This document shows positions 29,041-39,450 of a stretch of DNA of 64,000 nucleotides, one piece after another. How positions within the stretch are numbered: position 1 is the first letter of the stretch; each line of letters opens with the position of its first letter. The notes under the pieces were generated by a model. The model searched no databases, was not told where the DNA came from, and saw only the letters and a list, made by a program, of their open reading frames with translations. The DNA lies in the NCBI RefSeq assembly GCF_013702265.1, contig NZ_CP059348.1, positions 2,418,001-2,482,000 on the forward strand, read 5' to 3'. This stretch comes from Providencia rettgeri. Lineage in GTDB: Bacteria > Pseudomonadota > Gammaproteobacteria > Enterobacterales > Enterobacteriaceae. The position numbers and the translations under genes were made by a program.

Positions 29041-29481
29041 ATGTCGGGTCCTCAATACGTTGTTGTTGGTGTCGGTGTGCTGATTACGAACGGCCAAGGG
29101 CAAATTCTACTGGGTAAACGTAACAGCCAGCATGCACCTTACTGGTCTATTTTCGGAGGCCACGTTGACCCTGGAGAATCTTTCGAAGCCTGCGCAATCC
29201 GTGAAATAAAAGAAGAGATTGGTATTGATATCGATACCCCAACTGTATTTGGTCTCAGCAATAATATCGAAACGTTCCGACAAGAAGGTAAACATACGGT
29301 TTCTATCTGTATGCATGTGGAATATAACGGGAAAGTTGCCCCGCAGATCATGGAAGCGGATAAATGCGAAAGCCTGTTGTGGATCTCCCCAACTGACCCA
29401 TTACCTGAACCTCATTTTGAAGCTAGCCGTAATGCGATCGAATTATGGCTCAGTAAACGTTTCTATCAGCCGCATATCTAA
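29041..29481 (+). CDS. Nudix hydrolase
   Basis: A 146-residue protein with a full Nudix box, GHVDPGESFEACAIREIKEE then IGI, fitting GX5EX7REUXEEXGU at about residues 40-62. Family members hydrolyse nucleoside diphosphates linked to another group; the substrate cannot be told. AAGGAAAAATA precedes the ATG. It is divergent from fruK, with about 180 bp of shared upstream DNA. Confidence 0.9.
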   Translation: MSGPQYVVVGVGVLITNGQGQILLGKRNSQHAPYWSIFGGHVDPGESFEACAIREIKEEIGIDIDTPTVFGLSNNIETFRQEGKHTVSICMHVEYNGKVAPQIMEADKCESLLWISPTDPLPEPHFEASRNAIELWLSKRFYQPHI

Positions 29482-29583
29482 ACCCAATATGCACAAACAT
29501 CTCACTGCTTGTGCATATAATAACCACTCTTAACTATTTTTTATTTTATTATCTTTTAGATGTTTACATTATTTCCGACCTAA

Positions 29584-29603
29584 TGTATCGTTCGGCTAGT
29601 ACA
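29584..29603. promoter_or_regulatory. candidate TrpR operator upstream of mtr
   Basis: TGTATCGTTCGGCTAGTACA agrees with the idealised trp operator (TGTACTAGTTAACTAGTACA) at 13 of 20 positions, with one perfect half (CTAGTACA). It overlaps a possible -10 region spaced 17 bases from TTTACA (29563-29568) and lies 25 bases before the mtr start. In E. coli mtr is TrpR-repressed. Confidence 0.5.
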
Positions 29604-29628
29604 GTGAAACAATCATTCAGGAGTCATC

Positions 29629-30873
29629 ATGGAAGCCGATGTAACAAAACCACCAAAGCGCCCCTCTATTTTAGGCGGCTCAATGATCATAGCCGGTACC
29701 GCAGTCGGTGCAGGTATGTTTTCTATTCCGATGGTGACTTCAGGTGTTTGGTTTTCCGGTTCAGTTGTCTTACTGATCTACACATTTATCTGTATGTTGT
29801 TATCAGGATTAATGATTTTAGAAGCCAATATGAATTATCCAGCAGGTGCTAGTTTTCATACCATGGTGAAGGATTTATTAGGTTCTGGCTGGAATACCAT
29901 TAACACTCTCTCCATCACGTTTGTGTTGTATATTTTAACCTATGCCTATATTTCGGCGGGTAGCTCGATCATCACCGAGAACATTTCAAAATATGTTCAA
30001 GTTCCGCAAGCGCTTTCTGGCTTTGTTTTTGCGGTGGTTATCGCGTTTTTTGTTTGGTTATCTACCCGTGCAGTTGATAGGTTAAGTACGATTTTAATTG
30101 GCGGGATGGTGATCACATTTGTGATGTCCATCGGCGGCATGGTCACTACCGCCTCACCGTTGATTCTTTTCAACCAATATGAAAATAGTCAAAGTGAATA
30201 TTTACCTTATGCATTAGCTGCGTTGCCTTATTTACTGACCTCTTTTGGTTATCACGGTAACGTACCGGGATTAGTGAAGTACTACAATAAAGACAGCCGT
30301 AGTGTCATGTTGAGCTTAGTGTACGGCGCAGGAATTACGGTCACTATCTACATCTTATGGCAGTATGCTATCCAAGGTAATATTCCACGTTCGTCCTTTA
30401 TTGCGATCAGAGAAAATGGTAACAATATTGGCGCGTTACTGAATCAAATGAATATTTCCGCACAGAGTAGCTTTATTTCGCAATTTTTAACGCTGTTCTC
30501 TTATATGGCATTAGCAAGCTCGTTTTTAGGCGTATCCCTCGGCTTATTTGATTTTATCGCGGACTTCTTTAAATTTAACGATAGCCATCAAGGGCGTTTT
30601 AAATCAGTCATTATTACTTTCTTACCGCCAACGGTTTTAGGTTTAGCGTTCCCTGACGGCTTTATTTATGCCATCGGTTTTGCAGGACTCGCAGCAACTA
30701 TTTGGGCGGTCATTGTCCCTGCCATGATGGCAAGAGCAAGCCGTAAGCGTTTTCCTAATAATAGCTATCGAACACCCGGCGGAAGCTTTGTGATTGGGTT
30801 CGTCATCTTATTTGGTTTGATTAACGCAGCCGCACATATTTTGTCTCTGCTAGGTTTATTACCTGTCTATTAA
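29629..30873 (+). CDS. mtr: aromatic amino acid (tryptophan) permease, Mtr type
   Basis: Inner-membrane proton symporter of the HAAAP family, 414 residues, 11 predicted helices. LLSGLMILEANMNYPAGASF, the FVLYILTYAYISA segment, TSFGYHGNVPGLVKYY and the ending HILSLLGLLPVY follow E. coli Mtr more closely than TyrP. The TrpR-like site upstream supports tryptophan. AGGAG precedes the ATG. Confidence 0.85.
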   Translation: MEADVTKPPKRPSILGGSMIIAGTAVGAGMFSIPMVTSGVWFSGSVVLLIYTFICMLLSGLMILEANMNYPAGASFHTMVKDLLGSGWNTINTLSITFVLYILTYAYISAGSSIITENISKYVQVPQALSGFVFAVVIAFFVWLSTRAVDRLSTILIGGMVITFVMSIGGMVTTASPLILFNQYENSQSEYLPYALAALPYLLTSFGYHGNVPGLVKYYNKDSRSVMLSLVYGAGITVTIYILWQYAIQGNIPRSSFIAIRENGNNIGALLNQMNISAQSSFISQFLTLFSYMALASSFLGVSLGLFDFIADFFKFNDSHQGRFKSVIITFLPPTVLGLAFPDGFIYAIGFAGLAATIWAVIVPAMMARASRKRFPNNSYRTPGGSFVIGFVILFGLINAAAHILSLLGLLPVY

Positions 30874-30903
30874 GTTATTCAAAGACAATCATTGGTTAAA
30901 AAG

Positions 30904-30935
30904 AGATCCCTAGCGTGAAAACTAGGGATTTTTTT
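30904..30935 (+). terminator. mtr terminator
   Basis: Perfect 8-bp stem ATCCCTAG / CTAGGGAT with T7, 30 bp after the stop. Confidence 0.92.
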
Positions 30936-31014
30936 GATGTTAACATCTTGCCTAATCCCTTATCTGCGAGTAATTTTGTCGAACTCTTTTTGACAATAAC
31001 AAAGAAGGTTATTT

Positions 31015-31587
31015 ATGGCCAAGGCCAACGAAATCAAACGTGGTTTTGCAATAAACTACAACGGGAAATTACTGCTGGTTAAAGACATTGATATCCAATC
31101 TCCAAGCGCTCGTGGCGCAAGTACATTGTATAAAATGCGCTTTACCGATATCAAAACTGGCCAAAAAGTTGAAGAGCGCTTCAAAGGTGATGATATTTTA
31201 GACACAATTTCACTCACTCGCCGTGCGGTAAGCTTCTCTTATATTGATGGTGATGAGTATGTGTTCATGGACAATGAAGACTATACCCCATATATCTTTA
31301 AAAAATCTGATATTGAAGAAGAGCTGTTATTTATTCCTGAAGAAGGTTTACCAGGAATGCAGGTTTTAACAATGGATGGGCAAGTTCTAGCTCTTGAATT
31401 ACCACAAACTGTCGATATGGTGATTGCTGAAACAACACCAGGAATTAAAGGCGCTTCTGCGAGTGCTCGTACTAAACCTGCAACAATGCCGACAGGCTTA
31501 ACCGTTCAAGTTCCTGAATATATAACTACCGGTGAAAAAATCCGTATTCATATTCCTGAACGCCGTTATATGGGCCGTTGTGATTAA
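31015..31587 (+). CDS. efpL: elongation factor P-like protein EfpL (YeiP)
   Basis: Paralogue of EF-P that helps ribosomes past proline-rich stretches, 190 residues (E. coli length). Three beta-barrel domains are expected. The tip loop reads SPSARGAST, carrying Arg where EF-P has its modified Lys, as in known EfpL. The C-terminus [12 protein letters not shown] is typical. AGAAGG precedes the ATG. Confidence 0.95.
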   Translation: MAKANEIKRGFAINYNGKLLLVKDIDIQSPSARGASTLYKMRFTDIKTGQKVEERFKGDDILDTISLTRRAVSFSYIDGDEYVFMDNEDYTPYIFKKSDIEEELLFIPEEGLPGMQVLTMDGQVLALELPQTVDMVIAETTPGIKGASASARTKPATMPTGLTVQVPEYITTGEKIRIHIPERRYMGRCD

Positions 31588-31628
31588 TTATTTCGCCCTA
31601 TTTTCTCAATAAGAAAATAAGCTTACAT

Positions 31629-31655
31629 TACCTATGGGCATTCCGCCCATAGGCG
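31629..31655 (+). terminator. efpL terminator-like hairpin
   Basis: Perfect 9-bp stem CCTATGGGC / GCCCATAGG with a 5-base loop, 43 bp after the stop; the following bases are only moderately T-rich. Confidence 0.6.
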
Positions 31656-31741
31656 TCATTATAAATAAACATCACCAATTCATCCTAGAATAGCATTCCA
31701 TTTAATATTCAAAAATTAATATAAATATGACAATTTAGTTA

Positions 31742-32086
31742 TTAGTCATAAATAACCGTGTAAACCCCTATTTTATTTTCCTTGTTAATCCATTTAAATG
31801 TTTGAGTTCCTTTTTGATTTGGAAGCATAGTCCCTTTTTCACTCAATTTATTAAACTTTACTGAGGTCGTTTTAACGACGCCATCATCATTCCAGCATTT
31901 TGTATCAATGCTCTGCTCAATACTCGTGATAACACAAGGTGATGCGACAATTGCGCCAACAAAGTGGATTGTGCCTGATGAAACGGGTTTTGCTTCGCTG
32001 TGCGTAGACGCCTTAGCGTGCATACCGAATGTTAATGCCATTAAAGAAAATACTGCTAATGTTATTTTTTTTACTGAGTGATCCAC
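31742..32086 (-). CDS. secreted type 1 fimbrial-like protein, short
   Basis: A 114-residue protein with a Sec signal peptide (about residues 1-26, ending HAKAS). After it, GTIHFVGAIVASPCVI resembles the start of type 1 pilin domains, with a second Cys in TKCW for the usual disulfide. The full pilin fold is about 150 residues, so this is shorter than normal. No chaperone, usher or other fimbrial gene is near, so it is an orphan or a remnant. Confidence 0.6.
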   Translation of the reverse strand: MDHSVKKITLAVFSLMALTFGMHAKASTHSEAKPVSSGTIHFVGAIVASPCVITSIEQSIDTKCWNDDGVVKTTSVKFNKLSEKGTMLPNQKGTQTFKWINKENKIGVYTVIYD

Positions 32087-33140
32087 AAGAATTTCTCCGC
32101 TTAAAATTAAGTTATCGTCAATTACTAAAATTTATTTACATCTAATTGATGCATTACTTAATAAATTTTCGGATATAAGCTTAATTTGCGGAGGGGAATA
32201 GTTATTTCACTTATGGCCGCTATTTTTTATTTTTAAATAACCTCAAAGGATAGGCACGACCTTTAACTCCTTTAATTTAACTTAGATACAATAAATTTCA
32301 TTGAAACTGATTTCATTTATATAACAAATCACTCTGTGTTTTATTAAAATCAGTCATCTACTCCAACAATCAAATTTGATATTTATTAATCAGAACGGCT
32401 ATAAACAACTCTCTATATAAATTCATTTTCTTAGTGAAAATTTAATCTATTTAATTCCTTTCACTTATTAAAAGAGTGAAACTTCATAGCACCTAATGGT
32501 GAACATAGCTGTTTAGTTCACTTAACTTGAAGACTAATGCATAAAAAACACACGATAATGTAGTAAGAATATCCGCAACATATAGCTATCGGATACAGCC
32601 AATTGCTTTTACATTTAGGTGACAAACAATATAAATTTAAACTTCTTTACAATTCAGATTGAAATTTAAAAAATCCCCACTGTTTTTATAAAGATATTAG
32701 ATAATAAACGTGACTATGATCATATTTTCTTTGAGAACGGTCTCTGTAAGGGCGCAAAAAAACTGGATTATTCGCATTCTGAAGGCAAGTTAATGATGGA
32801 TCTCTCGTTTTATATAATGTTTTGTAAATTATCCCCCTATTAACTCGCCATTTCAGCTTTGTTTATGTATATTCTTTATGTTTGGTTAAAGAACTCAATA
32901 TTCATCAGCCAAATATATAAAATAAGTACGATTTTTAGCAGCTTCTGATTATCTTTTTATAATCAACAGGTGTTAGAGCACAAGACAGCTGCTAATTTAG
33001 AGCATAATTTGTTCGATACATAAACACTTTCTGCGAAAAATACACTCAGTCGTTATAATGCGTTTTTCACAGGGATCAGTTTAAGTGTGTTGTGTAATTT
33101 CCACACGGCAACAAATAAAATGGCAAGGGATATTCTATTA
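32087..33140. other. 1.05-kb A/T-rich region without recognised genes
   Basis: No convincing protein frame, tRNA or insertion-sequence structure was found by eye on either strand. The right end is the mepS upstream region, including CAGTCGTTATAATGCG (33047-33062), with a TATAAT -10 hexamer. The rest is strongly A/T-rich, as expected of H-NS-bound or decayed DNA. Confidence 0.6.
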
Positions 33141-33728
33141 ATGTTAACTTCTGAAAAATTTAAGCGCTATGTCTGGCGCATTGTTCCGGCAGTCGCAATT
33201 GCCGTAACGCTTTCAGCATGTACGGCACCGAAAACATCGAAGAATGGTCAAACTACCGCAAGATCTTCAGATGTTCGCATGTTAAACGCAACATCGAATG
33301 ACTCACTCGCAATGGCATCTCAAGATGAATTCGAAGATTTAGTCAGAAGTGTTGATACCAAATCCAAAATCATGGATCAATATGCAAGCTGGAAAGGCGT
33401 TAGCTACCGTCTAGGTGGAACCACTAAAAGTGGTATTGACTGTTCTAGCTTTGTACAACGTACTTTCCTCGAGCAATTTGGCGTGCAATTACCACGTACT
33501 ACCTCTGAACAAGAATCTTCAGGTAAAAGTGTAAAACGCAACAATTTAAGAGCGGGTGACTTAGTTCTGTTTAAAACAGGTCGCACGATGAAGCATGTAG
33601 GGATTTATATCGGGGACAATAAATTTGTTCACGCCTCTACAAGTAATGGCGTTATCGTTTCTGAAATGACTAACGATTATTGGAGCAAGCGTTATTACGC
33701 AAGCCGCCGTGTGGTTAATGGTTCATAA
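33141..33728 (+). CDS. mepS: murein DD-endopeptidase MepS (Spr) lipoprotein
   Basis: Outer-membrane lipoprotein that cuts peptidoglycan cross-links to allow wall growth. The frame is open from 33087, but the ATG at 33141 gives a short basic N-terminus and a lipobox LSAC with Cys27, matching E. coli Spr (195 residues here). Thr follows the Cys, so outer-membrane sorting is expected. The NlpC/P60 domain has GIDCSSFVQ (nucleophile Cys), MKHVGIYIG (His) and the FVHAST segment. Confidence 0.94.
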   Translation: MLTSEKFKRYVWRIVPAVAIAVTLSACTAPKTSKNGQTTARSSDVRMLNATSNDSLAMASQDEFEDLVRSVDTKSKIMDQYASWKGVSYRLGGTTKSGIDCSSFVQRTFLEQFGVQLPRTTSEQESSGKSVKRNNLRAGDLVLFKTGRTMKHVGIYIGDNKFVHASTSNGVIVSEMTNDYWSKRYYASRRVVNGS

Positions 33729-33769
33729 AACCCAGAAACATTAATGCAGTAGTATATAGATACCTTGCC

Positions 33770-33811
33770 AATAAAAAAGCTTCCAGGCTCTAAACCGGAA
33801 GCTTTTTTATT
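33770..33811. terminator. bidirectional terminator between mepS and yejG
   Basis: Fifteen-bp perfect stem AATAAAAAAGCTTCC / GGAAGCTTTTTTATT with a 12-base loop, giving T-runs on both strands between convergent genes. Confidence 0.92.
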
Positions 33812-33860
33812 GGGCCGAATATCATAAAGACGACCTTAATATTAAATAGTCTCAATGCCA

Positions 33861-34202
33861 TTAGGCACAATAGAAACCAGAAGCCATTTCTGCGATAGCA
33901 ACACCCGATGCTTTTAAACGGCACATTGCTGTTAGCTCATCACTCGCTCGGATAAATAAGCACATCTCTTTTTGCCATTCTAAAATGGCGTTATCGATCT
34001 GCATTTCCGATAACGATTCAGACAAATGCTTCATTGCAATACAATCTGTTGCACAGTCGTGGCTCAGCAATTTTAGCCCCACTAGCTTATCGCTATTAAT
34101 ATCATTCATAGGCACAACCTCAACATCCGTACCTATTTTTCCCGATAACCAGCGATAGCTTTGCGGCAGCCTGTGCACCACCGAAAGACCTAATTTTTCC
34201 AC
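33861..34202 (-). CDS. yejG: YejG family protein
   Basis: A 113-residue cytoplasmic protein of unknown function. LSVVHRLPQSYRW at the N-terminus and CRLKASGVAIAE near the C-terminus match E. coli YejG, which lies between mepS and bcr as here. Several cysteines are spread along it without a clear metal motif. Confidence 0.88.
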   Translation of the reverse strand: MEKLGLSVVHRLPQSYRWLSGKIGTDVEVVPMNDINSDKLVGLKLLSHDCATDCIAMKHLSESLSEMQIDNAILEWQKEMCLFIRASDELTAMCRLKASGVAIAEMASGFYCA

Positions 34203-34925
34203 AAAAATTTCCTATTAAAATATGTCATCATTTTGCCAAGTAAATTGACTAGCTAAATCGCCATTTAATCTACATTTCACTCAATGAATATCGATTCTTT
34301 TAGATACTGAAACTCCCCCAAGAGACAACGTCCCTCTTCCTTGTACCTCTCTCTATATTAGAGAGCGAATAGAGCTACATAAGTCTTAAAGAAATCCTCG
34401 TTCAAACCGAACTTTTAACCCAATCAAAAAGTAACATGAATGTTAAAAGCAAGAACTTAAATATAACATTAAAAAAGTAGCATGTCGTTAAATTTTTGTG
34501 ACACACATCATTGCATACGAATTTTTTTGACAAAAAAGTTAATTTTTAAACAAATTTTGAGAACAACCTTCAAAATAAACCATAATAAATCAATTTATTT
34601 TTTACATTATCACTGAAGTATATTAACAATCATCTATTTTTTAAGCTCATGCAACCTTATTTCGGATCATTAAAAAGTGAGCTCCACCTTTCATTGAAAA
34701 CAGAAATTTAACAAATATTCGACTTAAGATAATTGATATGGATCATTTCTTGATAAATACTTTAATTACATTACGTAATTAGTCAGTTTTATCGATGTAT
34801 TGTACAGGTTAATCTATGGGTATTATGAATAGTGTATTTGTGAGATAAATCAGAATGATATAAATAAAGGAATGGAACTAATCAGTTTGTCAGTTTCATC
34901 CTTGAAACTGATTCAATTAGAGATG
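34203..34925. other. 723-bp A/T-rich gap between yejG and bcr
   Basis: No protein frame seen. TTGATATGGATCAT at 34733-34746 fits the FNR consensus TTGATnnnnATCAA at 9 of 10 positions, but no gene is suitably placed for it. TGTGACACACATCA (34498-34511) resembles a CRP half-site. Near the bcr stop, AATCAGTTT / AAACTGATT (34880-34913) may act as a weak bcr terminator. Confidence 0.5.
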
Positions 34926-36110
34926 CTATTTTGCGCGTTTCGCTAAAAGCACAAATAACATGGAGAGTGCCACACAGCCTACCATCGAACCTACCATCGG
35001 CCAGGCATTTTTAGCAGGGATCATTGATAACAACGTTCCCACCAATGCACCAATAGAAAAACGAATTGTGCCTGCAAGTGAAGAAACTGTTCCTGCAATA
35101 TGAGGGTAATTATCGAGGATCACTGCCATCGAGTTTGAGGTGATCATGGCAATCCCACTCACATAAATCGCGACGCCAATCACCAATGTCCAGAAATCCA
35201 TACCCAATGCTGTCGTCGTTAATAGCCATATTCCCATAACGAACTGAACAATAATCCCAAAATATAACATTCGCTCAGCGCCAAATTGCCTTACAAATTT
35301 GCCGTTAATCGTCGTCATAATGAATAAGAAAACAATATTAATGCCAAAGTAATAGCCAAAATGTTGAGGCGATACCCCATTAAGGTCGATATAGACAAAT
35401 GACCCTGCATTTAAGAAAGAAAACATACCGGAAAACGAGAATGAGCTAGCCAAAATATAGAACAACACTTGGCGGGCTCTGAATAACGTCGCAAACTGGC
35501 GTAATGTGGTTCCGATATGGAATTTTTGTCGCCTTTCAACCGGTAGCGTTTCTCGGATAAATAAACTAACCAGCACCACAGCGATGACAGCCGCAATCGC
35601 AATGCTCCAGAAAATGGCATGCCATGAGAACCAGCGCATCATTTCGCCGCCCATGATAGGTGCCATCAACGGTGCAATGGTCATCACTAACACGACGAAA
35701 GACATACTTCTGGAAAATTCATCTTTAGTAAACATGTCACGCATCAAGGCGTTGATCACGACGCTGGCTGCGGCTGCCGCAAATCCATGAAGGAAACGCA
35801 GCCAGATAAATGTATCGATAGATTCTGCAACAGCACAAGCCGCAGAGGCTAGTGCAAAGACAATCACCCCACCTAAAATGACGGGTTTGCGTCCTAAACT
35901 ATCCGCCATCGGACCATAAAAAAGCTGACCAATTGCAAAACCAAAAATGTAGCTGTTCAGGGTCATCTGAATGCGCCCTTCATCTACATTAAAGTAACCT
36001 GTCATTGCAGGGAAACTCGGTAAATACATATCAATCGCTAATGGCATTAGCATTGATAGCAAACCTAAAATTAAAATCAGCCCCAAATAGGATGAACGCT
36101 GTTGTTGCAC
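34926..36110 (-). CDS. bcr: Bcr/CflA family multidrug efflux MFS transporter
   Basis: Inner-membrane drug/proton antiporter of 394 residues with 12 predicted helices. The N-terminal PLAIDMYLPSFPAM and the loop 2-3 motif GPMADSLGRKPVILGG are family hallmarks. In E. coli Bcr exports bicyclomycin and sulfonamides. It lies 24 bp after rsuA on the same strand and may share its transcript. Confidence 0.93.
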   Translation of the reverse strand: MQQQRSSYLGLILILGLLSMLMPLAIDMYLPSFPAMTGYFNVDEGRIQMTLNSYIFGFAIGQLFYGPMADSLGRKPVILGGVIVFALASAACAVAESIDTFIWLRFLHGFAAAAASVVINALMRDMFTKDEFSRSMSFVVLVMTIAPLMAPIMGGEMMRWFSWHAIFWSIAIAAVIAVVLVSLFIRETLPVERRQKFHIGTTLRQFATLFRARQVLFYILASSFSFSGMFSFLNAGSFVYIDLNGVSPQHFGYYFGINIVFLFIMTTINGKFVRQFGAERMLYFGIIVQFVMGIWLLTTTALGMDFWTLVIGVAIYVSGIAMITSNSMAVILDNYPHIAGTVSSLAGTIRFSIGALVGTLLSMIPAKNAWPMVGSMVGCVALSMLFVLLAKRAK

Positions 36111-36134
36111 TTATTAACTCCTGCTATGACATCA

Positions 36135-36839
36135 TTAACGGGGAACCGTAATACTCTCAATCTCTGCTTCCGTCAGTGGACGGTATTCACCCGGCTCTAA
36201 CTGCTCATCTAAACGAATTTCCCCGACTCGCTCACGATGCAAACCACACACATGATTTCCGACTGCCGCAAACATTCGTTTAACTTGATGATAGCGCCCT
36301 TCACTGATTGTCAGTCGGACATCACGTGGAGAGATAATTTCCAGCTGCGCAGGTTTCGTGAGTGATTTTTCACCATTTAACATGACGCCTTGTTCAAACT
36401 GTACCGCGACATCATCCGCGATATCTTCACTCAGTTGAACTCGGTACGTTTTCTCACAATGATGTTTTGGCGAGGTGATGCGATGAGACCACTGACCATC
36501 ATCCGTTAATAACACTAACCCAGTCGTATCAATATCTAAGCGACCTGCTGCATGCAGTTTTTGAGCGACGGGCTCATCAATAAAATAGAGAATTGTCGGG
36601 TGCGTGGGGTCATCAGTTGAGCAAACATAGCCTTCCGGCTTATTGAGCATAAAATAGCGAGGCCCCGTAACTTGCACTAACACATTGCCATCATAGGCAA
36701 CTTCATTATCAAGACCCACCTGCATCGAACCTGATTTTACTACTTCATCGTCAACCATGACATTACCGGCACGCAGCTCACGCGCCACCAAACTCCGGCT
36801 TATCCCAAGTTGCTGGGACAAAAATTTATCCAGTCGCAT
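36135..36839 (-). CDS. rsuA: 16S rRNA pseudouridine(516) synthase
   Basis: Makes pseudouridine 516 in 16S rRNA. It has 234 residues (E. coli 231). There is an N-terminal S4 domain ([21 protein letters not shown]) and the catalytic motif [17 protein letters not shown] with its Asp. Divergent from radD, in the E. coli order. Confidence 0.95.
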   Translation of the reverse strand: MRLDKFLSQQLGISRSLVARELRAGNVMVDDEVVKSGSMQVGLDNEVAYDGNVLVQVTGPRYFMLNKPEGYVCSTDDPTHPTILYFIDEPVAQKLHAAGRLDIDTTGLVLLTDDGQWSHRITSPKHHCEKTYRVQLSEDIADDVAVQFEQGVMLNGEKSLTKPAQLEIISPRDVRLTISEGRYHQVKRMFAAVGNHVCGLHRERVGEIRLDEQLEPGEYRPLTEAEIESITVPR

Positions 36840-37061
36840 AGATTCTCTTAACTTGATGGAATGTCAGCGAGAGGTACAATAGCACCGCGCTGTCATAAGA
36901 TAGAAAGATGGATTGCTGTGATTACTATCACATAATTTATTATACCAATAACCTGTTACAAGTGATAGCACAGCAAAGGGAACGCTTAAATTTAGACCTA
37001 GCCACGGATCTAACTTAAATTTAACATTAATAATCTGACTTTTTTGAAAAAACTAACTCAT

Positions 37062-38834
37062 ATGCCTGCAGCCTCATCCCGTTTTACTTTACGCCCTTAC
37101 CAACAAGAAGCCGTTGACGCGACAATCCAGTACTTTCGACGTCACACTACGCCCGCGGTGATTGTGCTCCCGACAGGGGCAGGAAAAAGCTTAGTGATCG
37201 CAGAATTAGCGAGATTGGCTCATGGGCGCGTATTAGTTTTAGCCCATGTCAAAGAGTTAGTTGAACAAAACCACGCCAAATATCTAACTTATGGTCTAGA
37301 AGCAGATATCTTCGCAGCAGGCCTCAATCGCAAAGAATCCCACAGTAAAGTGGTCTTTGGAAGCGTACAATCGGTAGCGCGTAATCTTGAACACTTTGAC
37401 GACAAATTCTCTTTAGTTATCATCGATGAATGTCATCGCATCAGCTTAAACGAAGAAAGTCAGTATCAACAAATTATCCTAAGCTTACAAAAGCATAACT
37501 CTGCACTGCGCATTTTAGGTTTGACCGCAACTCCCTATCGCCTAGGGCATGGGTGGATTTACCAATACCACTACCACGGAATGGTTAAAGGGGATGAACA
37601 CTGTTTTTTCCGTGATTGTATCTATGAATTGCCGCTGCATTACATGATCAAAAACCAATTTTTGGTTCCCCCTGAACGCCTTGATATGCCAGTGCTGCAG
37701 TATGATTTTAGTCAGGTATCGGTTAACCAATCGGGAATTTTTAGCGAGCAAGAACTCAATTTATCCCTCAAAAAACAGCAGCGCATTACACCAAAAATTG
37801 TGGCGCAGATTATTGAGTATGCCACGCCGTTACAAGGGTGCATGATTTTTGCCGCTACGGTTGAACATGCTAAAGAGATCCTCAGTTATTTACCTCAAGA
37901 TACTGCGGCATTAGTCACCGCAGAGACACCATCCCTTGAGCGCCAAAACATCATTCAGCAATTTAAAAACAAGCAATTACATTATCTTGTCAACGTTTCA
38001 GTACTGACCACTGGTTTTGATGCGCCACACGTAGACGTAATTGCCATCTTACGCCCAACAGAGTCCGTCAGCTTATATCAGCAAATCGTTGGACGTGGCT
38101 TACGTTTGAGTGAAGGAAAGAAACTGTGCCTAATTCTGGACTATGCCGGAAATCCTCATGACCTCTTTCGCCCCGAAGTGGGTAGCAGCAAACCCAACTC
38201 CACCAGCGTTCCAGTCCAAGTTTTCTGTCCACTGTGTCAGTTTGCCAATGTTTTTTGGGGAAAATGTACTGCAGATGGTCAAATTGTCGAACACTACGGG
38301 CGCCGTTGCCAAGGATGGGAAGAAGATGAGCAGGGACGCAAACAACAATGCGAGTTTCGCTTTCGATTTAAACAATGCCCTCATTGCGGCGCTGAAAATG
38401 ATATTGCCGCACGACGTTGCCATAAATGCCAAGAAGTCCTCACGGACCCCGATGATATGCTTAAAGCCGCTTTACGGCTTAAAGATGCTCTAATCTTACG
38501 CTGCGGGGGAATGGAACTCACTTCAGGCTCGGATGCAAAAGGCGAGTGGCTGAAAATCACTTACTACGATGAGGATGGCACGTCGGTGTCTGAGCGTTTT
38601 AGACTCACCACTTCTGCTCAAAAACGCGCATTTGAATTCCGTTTTTTACGCGAGCATCACCGTGCCCCTGGCGTTCCCTTCCATTGGAATAATGCGAACG
38701 ACATAATTTCACAACAAGCATTATTACGTTACCCGCAATTTGTTGTTGCGCGAAAAAAAGAAAGCTACTGGGAGATTAGAGAAAAAATCTTTGATTATCA
38801 GGGACGTTTCCGTCTTGCCGCATCATTAAGATAA
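37062..38834 (+). CDS. radD: DNA repair helicase-like ATPase RadD (YejH)
   Basis: Superfamily 2 ATPase for recombinational repair; in E. coli it acts with RecA and SSB. About 590 residues from the ATG at 37062; a TTG six codons earlier is also possible, and neither has a clear ribosome site. Seen are Walker [13 protein letters not shown] box (VIIDECHR), TATPYR and the motif [15 protein letters not shown] cysteine-rich region follows ([27 protein letters not shown]), probably zinc-binding. Confidence 0.94.
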   Translation: MPAASSRFTLRPYQQEAVDATIQYFRRHTTPAVIVLPTGAGKSLVIAELARLAHGRVLVLAHVKELVEQNHAKYLTYGLEADIFAAGLNRKESHSKVVFGSVQSVARNLEHFDDKFSLVIIDECHRISLNEESQYQQIILSLQKHNSALRILGLTATPYRLGHGWIYQYHYHGMVKGDEHCFFRDCIYELPLHYMIKNQFLVPPERLDMPVLQYDFSQVSVNQSGIFSEQELNLSLKKQQRITPKIVAQIIEYATPLQGCMIFAATVEHAKEILSYLPQDTAALVTAETPSLERQNIIQQFKNKQLHYLVNVSVLTTGFDAPHVDVIAILRPTESVSLYQQIVGRGLRLSEGKKLCLILDYAGNPHDLFRPEVGSSKPNSTSVPVQVFCPLCQFANVFWGKCTADGQIVEHYGRRCQGWEEDEQGRKQQCEFRFRFKQCPHCGAENDIAARRCHKCQEVLTDPDDMLKAALRLKDALILRCGGMELTSGSDAKGEWLKITYYDEDGTSVSERFRLTTSAQKRAFEFRFLREHHRAPGVPFHWNNANDIISQQALLRYPQFVVARKKESYWEIREKIFDYQGRFRLAASLR

Positions 38835-38966
38835 TCAGAAAAAACGCAATTAATGATGAATAAATCATGCCAAGTCAGAAAGATAATGATCTTAATGATT
38901 GCCCGCTAGCCGTTTTTTCGTTAAAATGCCGCCCGCCTTTGTATGTCTCGCTTCGCGAAATGATGT

Positions 38967-39028
38967 TACAGGGCCAAATCTCGAACCTGCTGCTGGGTCG
39001 CCTGTAGCAGGATTTTTATTTTTTCTTT
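38967..39028 (+). promoter_or_regulatory. rplY leader with terminator-like hairpin (candidate attenuator)
   Basis: Just before rplY, CCTGCT (38986-38991) pairs with AGCAGG (39006-39011) and is followed by ATTTTTATTTTTTC, a good intrinsic terminator only 15 bases before the rplY ATG. An alternative pairing, TACAGG (38967-38972) with CCTGTA (39001-39006), would compete. This looks like transcription attenuation of L25; it could equally be the radD terminator. Confidence 0.5.
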
Positions 39029-39043
39029 TATAGAGAAATTGTA

Positions 39044-39325
39044 ATGTTAACTATCAATGCAATTGAACGTAAAGAGCAGGGTAAGGGTGCGAGCCGCCGC
39101 CTGCGCAGAGCTAACCAACTGCCAGCTATCGTTTACGGTGGCAACCAAGAAGCTATCTCTGTTACTCTGAACCACGATGAAATCATTAACCAAGAAAGCA
39201 AAGCAGAATTTTACGAAGTTCTGACTCTGGTTGTCGATGGTAAAGAAACTAAAGTAAAAGTTCAGGCTGTTCAACGTCACCCATTTAAGCCAAAAGTGAC
39301 GCACATTGACTTCCTGCGCGCTTAA
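39044..39325 (+). CDS. rplY: 50S ribosomal protein L25
   Basis: 5S rRNA-binding ribosomal protein of 93 residues (E. coli 94), short form without the CTC extension. [20 protein letters not shown] and the ending [12 protein letters not shown] are standard. GAGAAATTGTA precedes the ATG. It lies between radD and yejK as in E. coli. Confidence 0.97.
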   Translation: MLTINAIERKEQGKGASRRLRRANQLPAIVYGGNQEAISVTLNHDEIINQESKAEFYEVLTLVVDGKETKVKVQAVQRHPFKPKVTHIDFLRA

Positions 39326-39369
39326 TTAAGCCCATAGCCGAGCTTTAAAGTTTTTTCGGGACGCCGAGT

Positions 39370-39397
39370 AAATAACGCCGCAATTGCGGCGTTATTT
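39370..39397. terminator. bidirectional terminator between rplY and yejK
   Basis: Near-perfect palindrome AAATAACGCCGC / GCGGCGTTATTT around AATT, followed by ATTTTTAA on the plus strand. Confidence 0.92.
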
Positions 39398-39450
39398 ATT
39401 TTTAAGACAAGATTTCTAACGTAAGATTTCTATAGAAAATCTATCGTTCA

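Noticed and set aside
29511..29852. 113-codon frame overlapping the start of mtr
   Set aside because: Runs through the mtr promoter and coding start in another frame with no domain content.
32087..33086. Insertion sequence or prophage remnant
   Set aside because: No transposase-like frame, terminal inverted repeats or target duplication could be seen.
34733..34925. FnrS-type small RNA after the FNR-like site
   Set aside because: No matching sequence and no hairpin with a T-run follows.
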